Shown here: in pieces, positions 1 through 10,364 of the stretch
How the letters are laid out: each line of letters starts with the position of its first letter
Numbering within the stretch: position 1 is the stretch's first letter
Assembly (NCBI GenBank): GCA_018343915.1
Contig: JABRWF010000001.1
Coordinates: 310,001 to 374,000 of the forward strand
Length of the DNA: 64,000 nucleotides
Origin: Agroathelia rolfsii
Taxonomy: Eukaryota > Basidiomycota > Agaricomycetes > Amylocorticiales > Amylocorticiaceae
Direction: 5' to 3'
Made by a program: the position numbers and the translations under genes
The notes under the pieces: model-generated
What the model was told of the DNA's origin: nothing
Databases searched by the model: none
The model's input: the letters and a program-made list of their open reading frames with translations, nothing else

Positions 1-1248
1 ACCAGGTATCATTGTAATGGTATTGTTGGTCTGTGCCACCGAAGCTGCAAACTCAATAAGTACCTTTTCCGAAAATACAAGGATGCACATACATGTAAAG
101 CTTGTTCTCGTAGGCAACGCAGGTATGTCCAGTACGCTCACGCGGTCTCTCAGAGTCTGGGGCGGGCTCATAGAGTTCCCATAACGCCCGTGTGCGCACT
201 GTGATAAATAGTTATTTTTTGATGCAAGAGCAATGAGATAGTAAATGAACAAACAAGTATTGAGGTCAAATGCCCATAGGTCGTTGAAGAACTGCTTTTC
301 AGTCTGGCCTCCAAACATGAAGAATTTCGATCCAACCATCGCTACAGCATGCCCATACCGACCGGTTGGCGATTGTTCTCCAGTCAAGACCCGTGTCCAT
401 TCTCGTGAGCCTAAATAAATGAAAGTGGTCAGAGGGGAGGCATTATTTTATTTTAAAAAAAGCCAGGCTCGAAAGTGGCATACTAAGATTCAAGAGGTAC
501 AGGGCATCGTCATGTTTGTCGCTGGGTTGCATCTGAGCATCCGTTTTCGTGTCTCCACCCCACACGATAAGGACACTTGCGAGAAGGGCGCATGCATGCC
601 CTATACGTGGTGAGGGTTCGTCGCCCGCCGTCTCAATAAGTGTCGCCACCAGTTCACGGACATTGAAACGATAGAGGTCGTTGCGTGCCTGCTCGCGTAC
701 AAGACCACCAAATAAATATAGGTCGCCTACACCGACGGTCTGTCTGCCATTTTGATCTGTGCTGGGCATGACGGCGAAGGCGGGTACGGCATGGCCATAT
801 CGTGGAAAGGGCGAAGGGGATGGATCAGTAGATGGTGCAACGCCGGGGGTGGGAATGGTCGAAGGAGGGAGCAGTGAGATGCGCCTCTGAGACCAGGGGA
901 TTCCCGACCGTGGCTGTAATTGTTGCGGATGTTGTTGTTGCTGTTGCTGGACCTGGGGCTGCGCTGGGGCGGATGGAGATGCATTACCCGTTGGAGGGAT
1001 GTCTGCGGTAGGACGAGACCCATTTATGATTTGCTGCCTTTGCAGAGCTCTGAAATATCAAGTTTTAGAGATGAAGAATATCTGGAGCGCGCAACGCACG
1101 GGTCTTGCTTGTCCTGTTCCCGCTGAATATCCCTCGAACCAGAACTCATTTGGGCTAGTGCCTGGCTGGCGGAGGGTGCCGTGGAAACATTTTGGGCCTG
1201 CTGCTGGCTGGCTGAGGGGGCATGTTTCCTCCTGGAGAAGAAGGACAT
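1..1248 (-). CDS. Kelch-repeat protein, Tea1-like (5' part, runs off the window)
   Basis: Minus-strand gene whose 3' part lies beyond base 1. Spliced exons read 1248 to about 1130, then about 1010-484, 410-255, 198-93 and 44-1. The start Met at 1248 opens a basic, Ser/Gln-rich leader (MSFFSRRK), followed by a Gln-rich tract and then successive kelch blades: RIGHAC...WGGDTKTDAQ, GRYGHAV...MFGGQTEKQFFNDLWAF, and RTGHTC...FGGTDQQYHYNDTW. This Gly-Gly/Tyr/Trp pattern is the kelch beta-propeller signature. Leader plus propeller resembles fungal Tea1-type cell-end polarity markers, which continue into long coiled coils; that part is not visible here. The kelch assignment is secure, Tea1 orthology is likely, and the first intron boundary is uncertain. 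A second, decayed copy of part of this gene lies near 21.4-21.65 kb. Confidence 0.8.
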
Positions 1249-1733
1249 CCTTCTAGTTGGTAGCAAGGACGGTATGGCTGGAGACGAATGATAGGTAGTC
1301 TGACTGTCACGTTATTTCCAAGGGTCGAAGAGATATACAGTCGACTGGAGACCAAATGATTGGACGAGTGTACGCGGCACAAGGCCCGCCTGGAGAGCAA
1401 TCTGGGAGATAAAGGAGGACAGTAGGCCAGCGAATGCGACTGGCAGCAATGAGAGTTTGCCGGCGCTCGCTGTCGCTGGCACTCGTCTCTCTCTTTGCTC
1501 ATCATCCTGCACAGCCACCCATCATCACGTGACCATCACATCATGATCTTCCATTCCCGCCACCATTCCTCCTTGCACAACACTGGTATTAACACTGGCC
1601 TCGATAACCAACTATCTGTGTCTCTACATCTTGCTATTGACGTGATTTAAACGCATTGGGGATACTAAAGTGCACAAGCACATATTACAACAAAACGCCC
1701 TCCACCCAGCTGCTGTATCTGCTCTCCATCCCA
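1249..1733. other. Intergenic, divergent promoter region
   Basis: About 485 bp between the start of the kelch gene (minus) and the ligase pseudogene (plus). I see no gene. Short open frames here overlap the kelch leader or carry no recognisable similarity. It presumably holds the kelch promoter and what is left of the promoter of the dead ligase copy. Confidence 0.5.
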
Positions 1734-4109
1734 GTATCAGCTATGACAAGCTGGCAGAGTTCTACGCTCGTAATGAGGATGTACCATTTATACCGGACAA
1801 CCTCACATTAGCACAGCTAATCCTAGATGCCCAGCATACTATGTTACCGCCAGTCTTTCGAGATAAACCGTGGCTGGTCAACTATCAGGATGGCAGAGAA
1901 TTTGGTTTCAAATACGTGAGCATATCAATTCGTGATGATCGCAGAAATTTACCAACACAGCTTTGTTCTCGGGTATGCGCTCTAGCTAATGCCCAGTACG
2001 TCCACTAGTATCTGGCTGAAGATGAAATTATGATTATATTGTTGCATTTTTTTCTCGCTCATGGCTGCCTTTAGTCTGTATATGCGCGCCAAATCACTTG
2101 GGTGAGTACTATCTGGTATTCAGTAACTAGTCACAGCCTGATATGGACTTCACAGGTGATCCGGTCGAAATTTGGGCTGTGCACAGGTTGGGTGCTGCCG
2201 CTGCATCATATATCTCAGATTCTGCAGACATGAACTCGGAATCTCAAATCCACAAATATACTGCTCTAGAGCTTGTTCATCAGCTTTCGCTAATCGAGTC
2301 CCATTTGTTGCTGATATATTCATCTATATTATCTCTTGCAATTGTTGCTGCGAAGGATGCTGGTATCCCCATGGAAAATATCGTTCTAGTGGATAATCCC
2401 CCAGATGCCCCATTCGTGACATTGGAGTAACTAATCCATGAAAGGATTTCCACTCCTCAGGCCTTCACGGAAAAGCTTCGGTAAAAACGAAATTTGCATT
2501 ATGCCTCTTCGGGTGGAACTACCGGAAAGCCAAAGGTAATATATCCGCAAATGTTCTGTTCATTGCCGCCTATAAAAAGGTCGGAACGAGCCAAAGTCAG
2601 TTTAGATCTGGTGACGTGGAGATAGTAGGTTCGTCATTATAAACCATTCACATCTTTCTGATCCGATTAATTTTGATGATTAATGTTTGATTTAGTTATC
2701 CCTTCTTTCGCGCGTCGGTTTTGATTGCCAAACGCCATATGCATATGTTCCAATGCCTTTCCAGAAATCTATGGTATGATTGTTAATGCAAGTGCCTTTT
2801 TCACTCGAATATTATTTAATTGCTAATCCCTCCTTTAGCTAGCCTTTCCGTTCTTTTGTACTGTGAGTGCATGCATGTTTTATAGCACAAAGCACGTCTT
2901 CATAGCGAGATCCCAGACAACGACTGTTATGTCTAAATTCGATTTTCCGGGATACCTTCAAAGCATAGTAAAATATCGCGCCACCCATCTCGCGTACGCA
3001 GATCATACATGCATCTACACAGGCAAAGAAAACTTCTCATCCTTCCCCAACTATCATTGTCCCACGAATAGTAGTTCTCATAGTCAAGATACACTCCCCG
3101 TCTCCCTTTTCTATCCTTCCATCCACCAGTCGCTTCTTAGGCTCATCCTCTTACCCACCATAGCACCCACTCGCCCAATCCGCCGACTTTTCCTCCGTTC
3201 GCGTTTGCACTACCGGCTCTGCGTCAGTCTCGGAAGAATTCATACACAACTCCGCAAACGTGTACCCCACTGCTGCACCGGTCAAGGCTACAGCATGACA
3301 GATACAACATGTGCGATCGCGTTCACGCCTCTGGCAGCGCGGGCCAGCTAATTGTCGGCACAGACGCCAAGGTGATCAGCCCTACTTACGGGTCGATTGT
3401 GAAGATCGGCGAGGGTGGCAAGTTGTGGGTCCGATCGGCCTCGGTCGCGGAGGAGTACTTGAATAATGAGGAACCGCACGGGGCATTTCTATTTTATTTT
3501 ATTTTACATCATTTTTACTCTGATAAAGAAAAAAAAATGTGCAGAAATATTCCAAGATGGCTGGGTCCGCACGGGTGATAAAGTCCATATGGATGAGAAC
3601 TGAGAGATCTTTGTTCTTGACCGGATCAAAATCCATATTGTTTGCATCACCACACTAGCGTTATCAGCCAAAGAGAAGAAGAAAAACGATCTGATACTTT
3701 GATTTATCAAAGTGCGCGGTTTCCAAGTAGCCCCCTCTGAACTCGAGGAATGCTTGCTCGACCACGCCGCTGTCGCGGACGCGTGCGTCGTGGGCATTCT
3801 AGACGAGTACACAGGTGAGCTCCCGTTTGCGTACATCGTACTCAGTGCCGATAGGGCTCGTGCGTTGAAGGCCGCAAGGGACCCTGCGAAAGCACAAGAG
3901 ATGAAAGGGTCGATTGTTCAATTGAAATAACTGTTTTGGGGCATCCTTAGCATGTTGCGAGTAACAGTAACAAAGCGCCACTCGGGCGGCCCACGGGTGG
4001 AGTCGAATTTATACCGGAGATCCCCAAGACGGCAAATGGGAAGATTTTGAGGAGAATACTGCGCAATTGAGCAAGAGCAGAGAGAGAGGTTTTCAAGGCC
4101 AAGATGTAA
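1734..4109 (+). pseudogene. Adenylate-forming (ANL) ligase, tandem copy 1, decayed
   Basis: Collinear with the intact ligase at 4545-7144 over most of its length and in the same exon order, but broken many times. The start ATG of the intact copy is absent. A TAG stop at 2006-2008 follows the exon beginning LCSRVCALAN, and a TAA at 2427-2429 interrupts the stretch before the AMP-binding loop. A short deletion shifts the frame just before the phosphate-binding motif (SSGGTTGKP). A segment around the core GYGMTE-type motif is shortened (GQGYSMTDT). Another stop at about 3601 lies in the hinge region (HMDEN*EI). Remains of the C-terminal Lys motif (PKTANGKILRR) are still readable near 4020-4060. 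It shares the unusual GC-AG intron with the intact copy, so the two arose by duplication. It cannot make a full enzyme. Confidence 0.88.
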
Positions 4110-4544
4110 ATATTCTTGTTAAAAAGGTATGATTTGAGTCCCTGCTGGCGCAAAGCATAGTAAGACTGTTATGCTCTTGGTAAGGATGTGCACAGTTGAC
4201 AACCTGAAGACAACGATTCGACGAATATAGGCAGTGCAGGTTCATTACATGATAATTAACGGAGGGTTTTCACGTGACCATTATTTTCTGATCTTCTCCT
4301 GTCCCCGTCACTCGTTTCTCGGTTCACTACTGATGCATTAATACTACCAGTAGTCTGATTTACTGACCGTCCTGCAATGACATTCATTTACGTCTTGCTG
4401 TCCAATCTGAAATGGTCTAAGCGTAGCTTTATGGGCACTCTGAAGCGAACAAGACGATACGGGTACACTGGCATATCACGACAGCCATATACTAGTACAT
4501 ACCCCCTTCCAGCTGTTCTGTCTGCCCTCCGTCCCATTATTAGC
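4110..4544. other. Intergenic spacer between tandem ligase copies
   Basis: 435 bp separating the dead and intact ligase copies. Its 3' half should hold the promoter of the downstream ligase. The stretch just before 4545 resembles the corresponding stretch before copy 1 (both contain a CCAGCTGYTSTATCTGC/TGTCTGCC-like segment), so part of the promoter was duplicated with the gene. No separate gene is seen. Confidence 0.45.
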
Positions 4545-5809
4545 ATGGCATCCACCAGCAAGCTGGCAGAGTTCTATGCCCGTCCAGAGGATGTTTCATT
4601 CATCCCAGACAACCTTACGCTAGCACAATTCATCCTAGATGCCCAGCATCCCATGCGGCCGTCGATCCTTCAGGACAAACCGTGGCTGGTCGACTATCAG
4701 GATGGTAGAGGACTTGGCTTCGCAGATGTGAATATATTAATTATTACAGTCGATGATGAATGTTCAAAGTAGCCTCAATATAGCTTCGCTCTCGCACGTA
4801 TGGCCTAGCCAATTCCTTGTACATCCGCTGGAAACTGGCCGAGGATGAAGTTGGTATGTGATTATAATGTTATTGTATTTTTTCTCACTTATGGTTGGCT
4901 TTAGTCTGTATATGTGCACCTAATCATTTGGGTTCGTGTTATCTGGCATCTATCACTGGGCAAAACCTTATATGGCGTTTGAAGACTATCCAGTCGAGCT
5001 ATGGGCTGCCCATAGGCTGGGCGCTGCCGTTGTGTGAGTTGGTACTCGTATCTTAGACCGAAAGGATCTGAACATGGACGTATGCTAGCACATCTAATCC
5101 ACAATACACCGCTCTGGAACTTGCGTATCAGCTTTCACTCACCAAGTCACGTTTGTTGTTCATACATTCATCCACTTTGCCTGTTGCAACTGTCGCTGCG
5201 AAAAATGCTGGCATTCCCATGGATAACATTGTCTTAGTTGACAATCCCCCAAATACCTCGTTCATAACATTAGAACAACTCATTCGTGAAGGAATTTCCA
5301 CTCCCCAAGCCTTCACAGAAAAGCGTCTAGCTCCAGGAGAGGGTAAAACCAAAGTTGCACTCTATACTTCTTCGAGCGGAACCACTGGAAAGCCAAAGGT
5401 AATGCATCTCGGTGTCACTTTTAAGCAACTTTCAAATATGTATTCTTTTATATGAAACAAGGCGGTCGTGATAACTCACTACAATATAATCGCAAACGTT
5501 CTGCTCACTGCCGCCCATCAAAAGGTTGGAACGAGTCAAAGTCACTTCAGACCTGGCGACGTGGGGATAGCAGGTTCGTCATCATCAATCCATCTCATCT
5601 GGGTGATAAGTTGATAACTAATGTTTAACTTAGTCATCCCCTTCTTCCGTGAGTTGATCTCGATTGTTAAATACAAGCACAGATGTTGAAATATTTCCCA
5701 GACATTTATGGTATGATTGTTAATGCAAGTGACTTTTTACTCTATGCCATTCAATTATTAATCTCTCCTTTAGTTAGCCTTTTCATTTTTCTGTGCTGTG
5801 AGTGTGTCT

Positions 5810-5843
<34 letters not shown>

Positions 5844-7144
5844 CGCAAAACACGTTCTTATGGCGAAATCCCAGACGACTATCGTCGTCATGCCTAACTT
5901 CGACTTTCCGGGATACCTTCAAAGCATAGCCAAGCACCGCATCACTTATCTCTTGTGTGTGGTCCATGCACGCACCGATAGATGAAAAAAAAATTCTGAT
6001 GCTTTCCCAATTAGCATTGTCCCACCAATGGTACTCCTCATGGTCAAGGTACCCCCTTCTCATCCTCTTTATTATATATTCTTCCCAATCCTTCCATTCA
6101 TTAGTCACTTAAAACTTACTCTCTCGTCCCTGACAGCATCCACTCGCCCAATCCGCCGACTTTTCCTCCATTCGCGTCTGCATCACCGGCGCCGCACCAC
6201 TCTCTGACGAACTCATGCAACGATTCCTGAAACGCGTGCCCCACTGCCGTACCGGCCAGGGCTATGGCATGACGGAGACAGCAGGTATAATCTCATTCCT
6301 GCCATGCACACATCGAAATGGTGTCCCCGGTAGCGTCGGCCAACTCATCAGCGGTACGGATGCCAAGGTGGTCAGCCCTATTAATGGGTCGATTGTGAAG
6401 ATCGGGGAGAGTGGCGAGTTGTGGGTCCGATCGGCTTCGGTAGCAAAGGGATATTTACACAACAAAGAAGCGTACGGACAACCTTGCTGTTTGCTCGAAT
6501 TTGATCCTGACAGTGAAAAAAAAAAGAACTGCAGAAACGTTCCAAGATGGCTGGGTCCGCACGGGTGACGAGGTTCGTATGGACGAGAATAGAGAAATAT
6601 CTATTCTTGACCGGATCAAGGTAATCCAAGCTCATATTGTTTGCATCGCTATACTAGCACCATCGGCTATGAAAAATTACCTGATTCACTTACCTCGTTC
6701 TTAGGAATTCATCAAAGTGCGCGGTTTTCAAGTCGCCCCCTCTGAACTCGAGGGATGCTTGCTCGACCATGCCGCCGTGGCAGATGCATGCGTCGTAAGC
6801 GTCCTCGATGAATACACGGGCGAGCTTCCGCTCGCATATGTCGTTCTCAGTGCCGATGCTGCCCGCTCAGCAGAGGTCGCGGAGGACCCTATGAAAGCAC
6901 GGGAGGAGATAAAAGCGTCGATTATTCAGGTATGTATTTCACGATGTTCTTTGTGGAAGAAAACTGACATGGCCACCTTGGGTGATCTTAGCATGTTATG
7001 AGCAATAAAGCACCCTTCAAGCAACTCGCGGGTGGAGTAGAATTTATATCGGAAATCCCTAAGACCGCGAGTGGGAAGATCCTTAGGAGAGTGCTACGCG
7101 ATCAGGCGAGAGCGGGGAGAGAGGTCGTCAAAGCGAAGATATAG
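4545..7144 (+). CDS. Adenylate-forming acyl-CoA ligase-like enzyme (4CL/luciferase family), intact copy
   Basis: An ANL-superfamily enzyme, expected to activate a carboxylic acid as acyl-AMP and usually transfer it to CoA. Starting at ATG 4545, about a dozen small introns can be removed in frame to TAG 7142-7144. Motifs in order: N-terminal FIPDNLTLAQFILDAQH; P-loop TSSSGTTGKPK (about 5370-5400); IVPPMVLLMVKHP; ITGAAPL; GQGYGMTET (core A5, about 6258-6285); GELWVRS; hinge WVRTGDE and ILDRIKEFIKVRGFQVAP; catalytic Lys in PKTASGKILRR (about 7060-7090). The C-terminus KAKI lacks a canonical peroxisomal SKL. Family length is about 550-600 aa, which fits. One intron starts with GC (AAT|GCAAGT, 5728); another holds a run of about 26 A at 5818-5843. 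The substrate cannot be told. It follows a dead tandem copy and precedes a RUVBL2 remnant. Confidence 0.85.
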
Positions 7145-7264
7145 ATCTCCTTGAGATTCTAGGATGTAGCATAGCAAATAATCCTGCTAAAGCTGATATA
7201 GTCAAAAAAAGATCGATTTCAAAACATGCCTTCACCTCACTGTCAGAACCAACATGTACCTAAG

Positions 7265-7445
7265 AACGGTCTATCCTATCCTCCTCCGGCGCGGCGTTCT
7301 CACCAATACTCTTCTCAAAGATAATTTTTTTCTTTCTAGTACTGCTCCTTCAGAAAGTTTTAATCACTGCACTCTCCAATGTTTGTTCATGAACTATGCA
7401 TACTAGTACTGTCTGAGATCCTCTGCCTGTATAGCTTCGGAACAC
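7265..7445 (-). pseudogene. Decayed fragment of the RUVBL2 3' end
   Basis: Bases 7265-7445 align with the 3' end of the real RUVBL2 gene (13908-14070). Shared blocks include CTATCCTATCCTCCT versus CTATCCATCTTATCCTCC, then CTCTTCTC..AAGATAAT, TGCTCCTTCA and CACTGCACTC. The frame is destroyed. It sits just downstream of a ligase 3' end, exactly as the real RUVBL2 sits just downstream of a ligase remnant at 13.6 kb, so ligase tail plus RUVBL2 tail were duplicated as one block. It is non-coding now. Confidence 0.7.
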
Positions 7446-8113
7446 CTTGTATTAGCCAGGATCTAAGTCGTCGAGAATAAATTCAAGTTGAACAATTAGT
7501 ACTGGATAGTGGCGGTACCTACACACTGTGACTATATGCTCAAGTGTTAGCTAAAGCCCAATTCACAGAACCGTGTCTAGACCTTGGCAGAAAAAAAAAA
7601 CAAATCGTTGTTAAGTGCTTGCGCTTTCTGTCAAGCGCGACTGAAACGAAATATGTACTTTTCCCCCTTGCTCTTTTATTTTGTATAGTTTTCCGTTTTG
7701 TTTTATCTTCGGTATAAATACAGGTATCTACTTTTGGTAACACTTCATGCATCTTTAAGCAATTTTACACATGACAACAGAGTTCGCAAACCACATTACT
7801 AATACTGCACATCCAACACTTAGTATGGTCGAGTTAAGCTAATCATAAATGTACTTGATGTAGGTACGTATCATGTGCCGATGAAACTCCTGTCATGATA
7901 CAGGGCAACGACAACATGCGCACTGGCAGTCGGCCAAGCCGGCCAAGTGCAAGTGTAGATTTTTGTTATCTCCAAGGTACATATCATGTGTTCAACACGA
8001 TGTGAGTCGAATGATTGCTGATCTCGGCCCAAGATTTATAATATATATATCGCTTACCATGTAGTGTACTCAGACATTCCACGACTCATCCTTCTCACTC
8101 GCAGCATTTTGAG
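7446..8113. other. Intergenic
   Basis: 668 bp without a recognisable gene. A 70-codon minus-strand frame at 7540-7752 has no similarity and an erratic composition, so I do not call it. The final 80 bp carry the likely core promoter of the next gene. Confidence 0.5.
8035..8050 (+). promoter_or_regulatory. TATA-like element upstream of the small alpha/beta-barrel gene
   Basis: An A/T run (TTTATAATATATATAT) ends 63 bases before the ATG at 8114, a plausible distance for a TATA box with a short leader. Position and composition are the only evidence. Confidence 0.4.
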
Positions 8114-8925
8114 ATGAGCCTTGCAACAGAACTCTTACTATTCCCCACCAGTCAATCTTACCGCAATAATCCACCAACCGTTTTCGAGGGAGTTGCTAAA
8201 ATACTTGCAAGAAAAGAAGGTTGTCTTGCGTACGCTCGAGTACCCTTTGAGAGTAGATGTCCGATGCTAATATCACTGTTCTAGGATGGATCATGGGCTG
8301 CAGGTTGAAGATAGCAAAAAGGGCTATTCTATCGTAGGTTTGTTAGCATCCCTTTTACTCATTTCATCATGCATTTTTGTAAAAGATGTTTCACTACTTT
8401 CCCAGTGTGGAGGACTCTGGAGGACCACGAAAAAATACAAAAGGACCCGGATTATAAAGAACTGCGGGCTGCTATGGAGCTTGCGATGGTCAAAGATCCT
8501 GCCCCTGAAATGTTCCATGTGCACTTCGGTAAGGACCCTCGGCCTATTATGGACGTACCTGTGACAGAGGTCCAGCGTTTCACCGTTAATGACGACAAGA
8601 CTATGGAAGACTTTGGTCCCCTAGCCGAGAAATTGCTCTCACTTACGGAGAAAGCAGGAGCGCTCGGCGTGACCTGGGGACGGGCTATCGAAAAAGAGAA
8701 AGAATATTTTGCATTGCTGGGCTGGGAATCTGTTGAGATAAGGCTGTTGTCCGTATACTGATACTACCGTCTCGGGGGGCTGGTTATTGAAATGTGATCT
8801 AGCACCACATCAAAGCAATTAAGGAATCTCCAGACTGCGAAGAAATCAAGGCCATACAAGCACAGATCTTAGGGGTTGCAACCAACACCTTTGGACACAC
8901 CGCACTCTTTAAGCCTAATTTATAG
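8114..8925 (+). CDS. Two-domain dimeric alpha/beta-barrel (ABM-like) protein
   Basis: Four exons can be joined from ATG 8114: MSLATELLLFP..., then GLQVEDSKKGYSIV, then a long exon (VWRTLEDHEKIQKDPDYKEL...), then HHIKAIKESPDCEEIKAI...TAG at 8923-8925, about 215 aa. The pattern of a sheet followed by W-x(3)-EDHEKI/HHIKAI, occurring once in each half, is typical of dimeric alpha/beta-barrel (antibiotic-biosynthesis-monooxygenase-like) folds duplicated in tandem. The catalytic role is unknown; such proteins can be cofactor-free oxygenases or binding proteins. Oddity: the natural junction before the last exon reads GAG|ATAAGG, where a GTAAGG donor would be expected. A weaker donor (GTTGAG) six bases upstream would keep the frame and lose two residues. 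The gene may be slightly damaged or use that donor. Confidence 0.6.
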
Positions 8926-10364
8926 CTTTGTTGATGAAAAAAATTCATGGAAGGTCAATGTATCATAGATATAATATTTTCTTATGTTTTGGTAGCCAAG
9001 TCAACACAGTATGGTTAGATTCCCACTGGAGCACCAGTGGCATGGTTCGCCAGAATGTAAGCATTTGACTCCGTGGACGGAAGTGGCATATTCCGATTTG
9101 GAACTGCGTATTTAGCCTGAGGAGGGTAGTTGAGGCAGCACATAAAGTATGAATATTGACTAGTGTAGTACCCAAACCAACCTCATTGACTCAATGAGGT
9201 TCGGACATCGAGTAGGTCTGTAAGTACACGTTTGTCGCGGCATCGGAAGCAAAACCTGACTTTTTTAACAAGTCATCGAGCACTCAGGCTCAAGCTGCGA
9301 GTCGAAGTCATCAATTTGAATGCTTCAACCCGCTTTTTCAGCTCGACTTGATAACCAGCTTATTGTGCAGTTAACCGAGTTACAAACATGCCACGACACT
9401 TTCCGAAGCTTCTTTATTGCTACTCAGGATGTGTGCACATGCGGCTATAGACGTGTTTACGTCTCATTCAGGTCCGAGTTCAACAAGTTCCATCCGTCAC
9501 TATTCCTGTTCCTATTCGTCTAGACCACATACACAACACTGTGTTGCATACACGCGTGCATTTTCATATCTTCCTGTCAATACTACATGCACTGGCTTCC
9601 ATCTATGACTGCGAAGCTATGCCAATGGTGCCTCTAAAAAGAGCCCAGTGCGCCAAGTTGCTCCTGAGCAACACAGCGTGGGATGGGTGGCCATTTCAGC
9701 TTCAGGTTCATTGCTCATATGATGCTCAGTCGGTCAAGAAAAACGGCCGAGCCTACTCTTGGTAACCTCCGCTTGACATTTATATAAAGAAATAGTTTGC
9801 TTGTCAGGCATGCCAGGCAGGCATTGATGCACATGTATTTTAGGCAAGGTTACTGATCTAGTCGCTCGGCAATTCAATAACTACCTGGGAAGCATGCAGG
9901 CTATCTAGCAGTTGAATCGCTCGGAACGAACAATCGAGGAGAGCATTCCACTGGCAAGTCATGAGCATGCAAAATATAATTGATTTTATACTGCCCTTTC
10001 AAACTTGTTAGAGAGGCCAAGGCAACTAGTAGTTGCACGTACATCTGTTCTCTGTGGGAATCTCAAACTGACAGGTGACCTATCGTACCTTCTTGCAAGG
10101 TTTTACCGGGCCTTAATGGGCTTTACCACCAGGTCAGGTCCATGCCCTAAGGAACATTTACTGAATCTTACCTTTACCCTTGGCGGATGACTTCTATGCC
10201 GGCCTGTCTTCTGATCACGAGAGCTATGTGCCTTCAGACCTCGAAATACAAGGGATTCTCATTTACTGCTTCTTGTAAAGTATATAAGTAGTATTATGTG
10301 CAAGGTATCTTTCGTGAACAACGAGCTCTTTACCCCAACTTCTCAAGTAACTAGATATTTCTGG
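8926..10364. other. Long intergenic stretch
   Basis: 1.44 kb without a supportable gene. Small frames (for example 9320-9523, 9541-9765 and 10005-10190) have no recognisable motif and no splice logic. It contains one striking palindrome at 9181-9199 (separate entry). The last few hundred bases should hold the promoter of the GMC enzyme. Confidence 0.5.
9181..9199. promoter_or_regulatory. 19-bp perfect palindrome containing a TGACTCA (Gcn4/AP-1-type) core
   Basis: CCTCATTGACTCAATGAGG has 9-bp arms around one central base. Its centre holds TGACTCA (9187-9193), the classic bZIP (Gcn4/AP-1) site. It lies 256 bp downstream of the alpha/beta-barrel gene and 1.2 kb upstream of the GMC gene, so a regulatory role is only a possibility. 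Confidence 0.3.
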
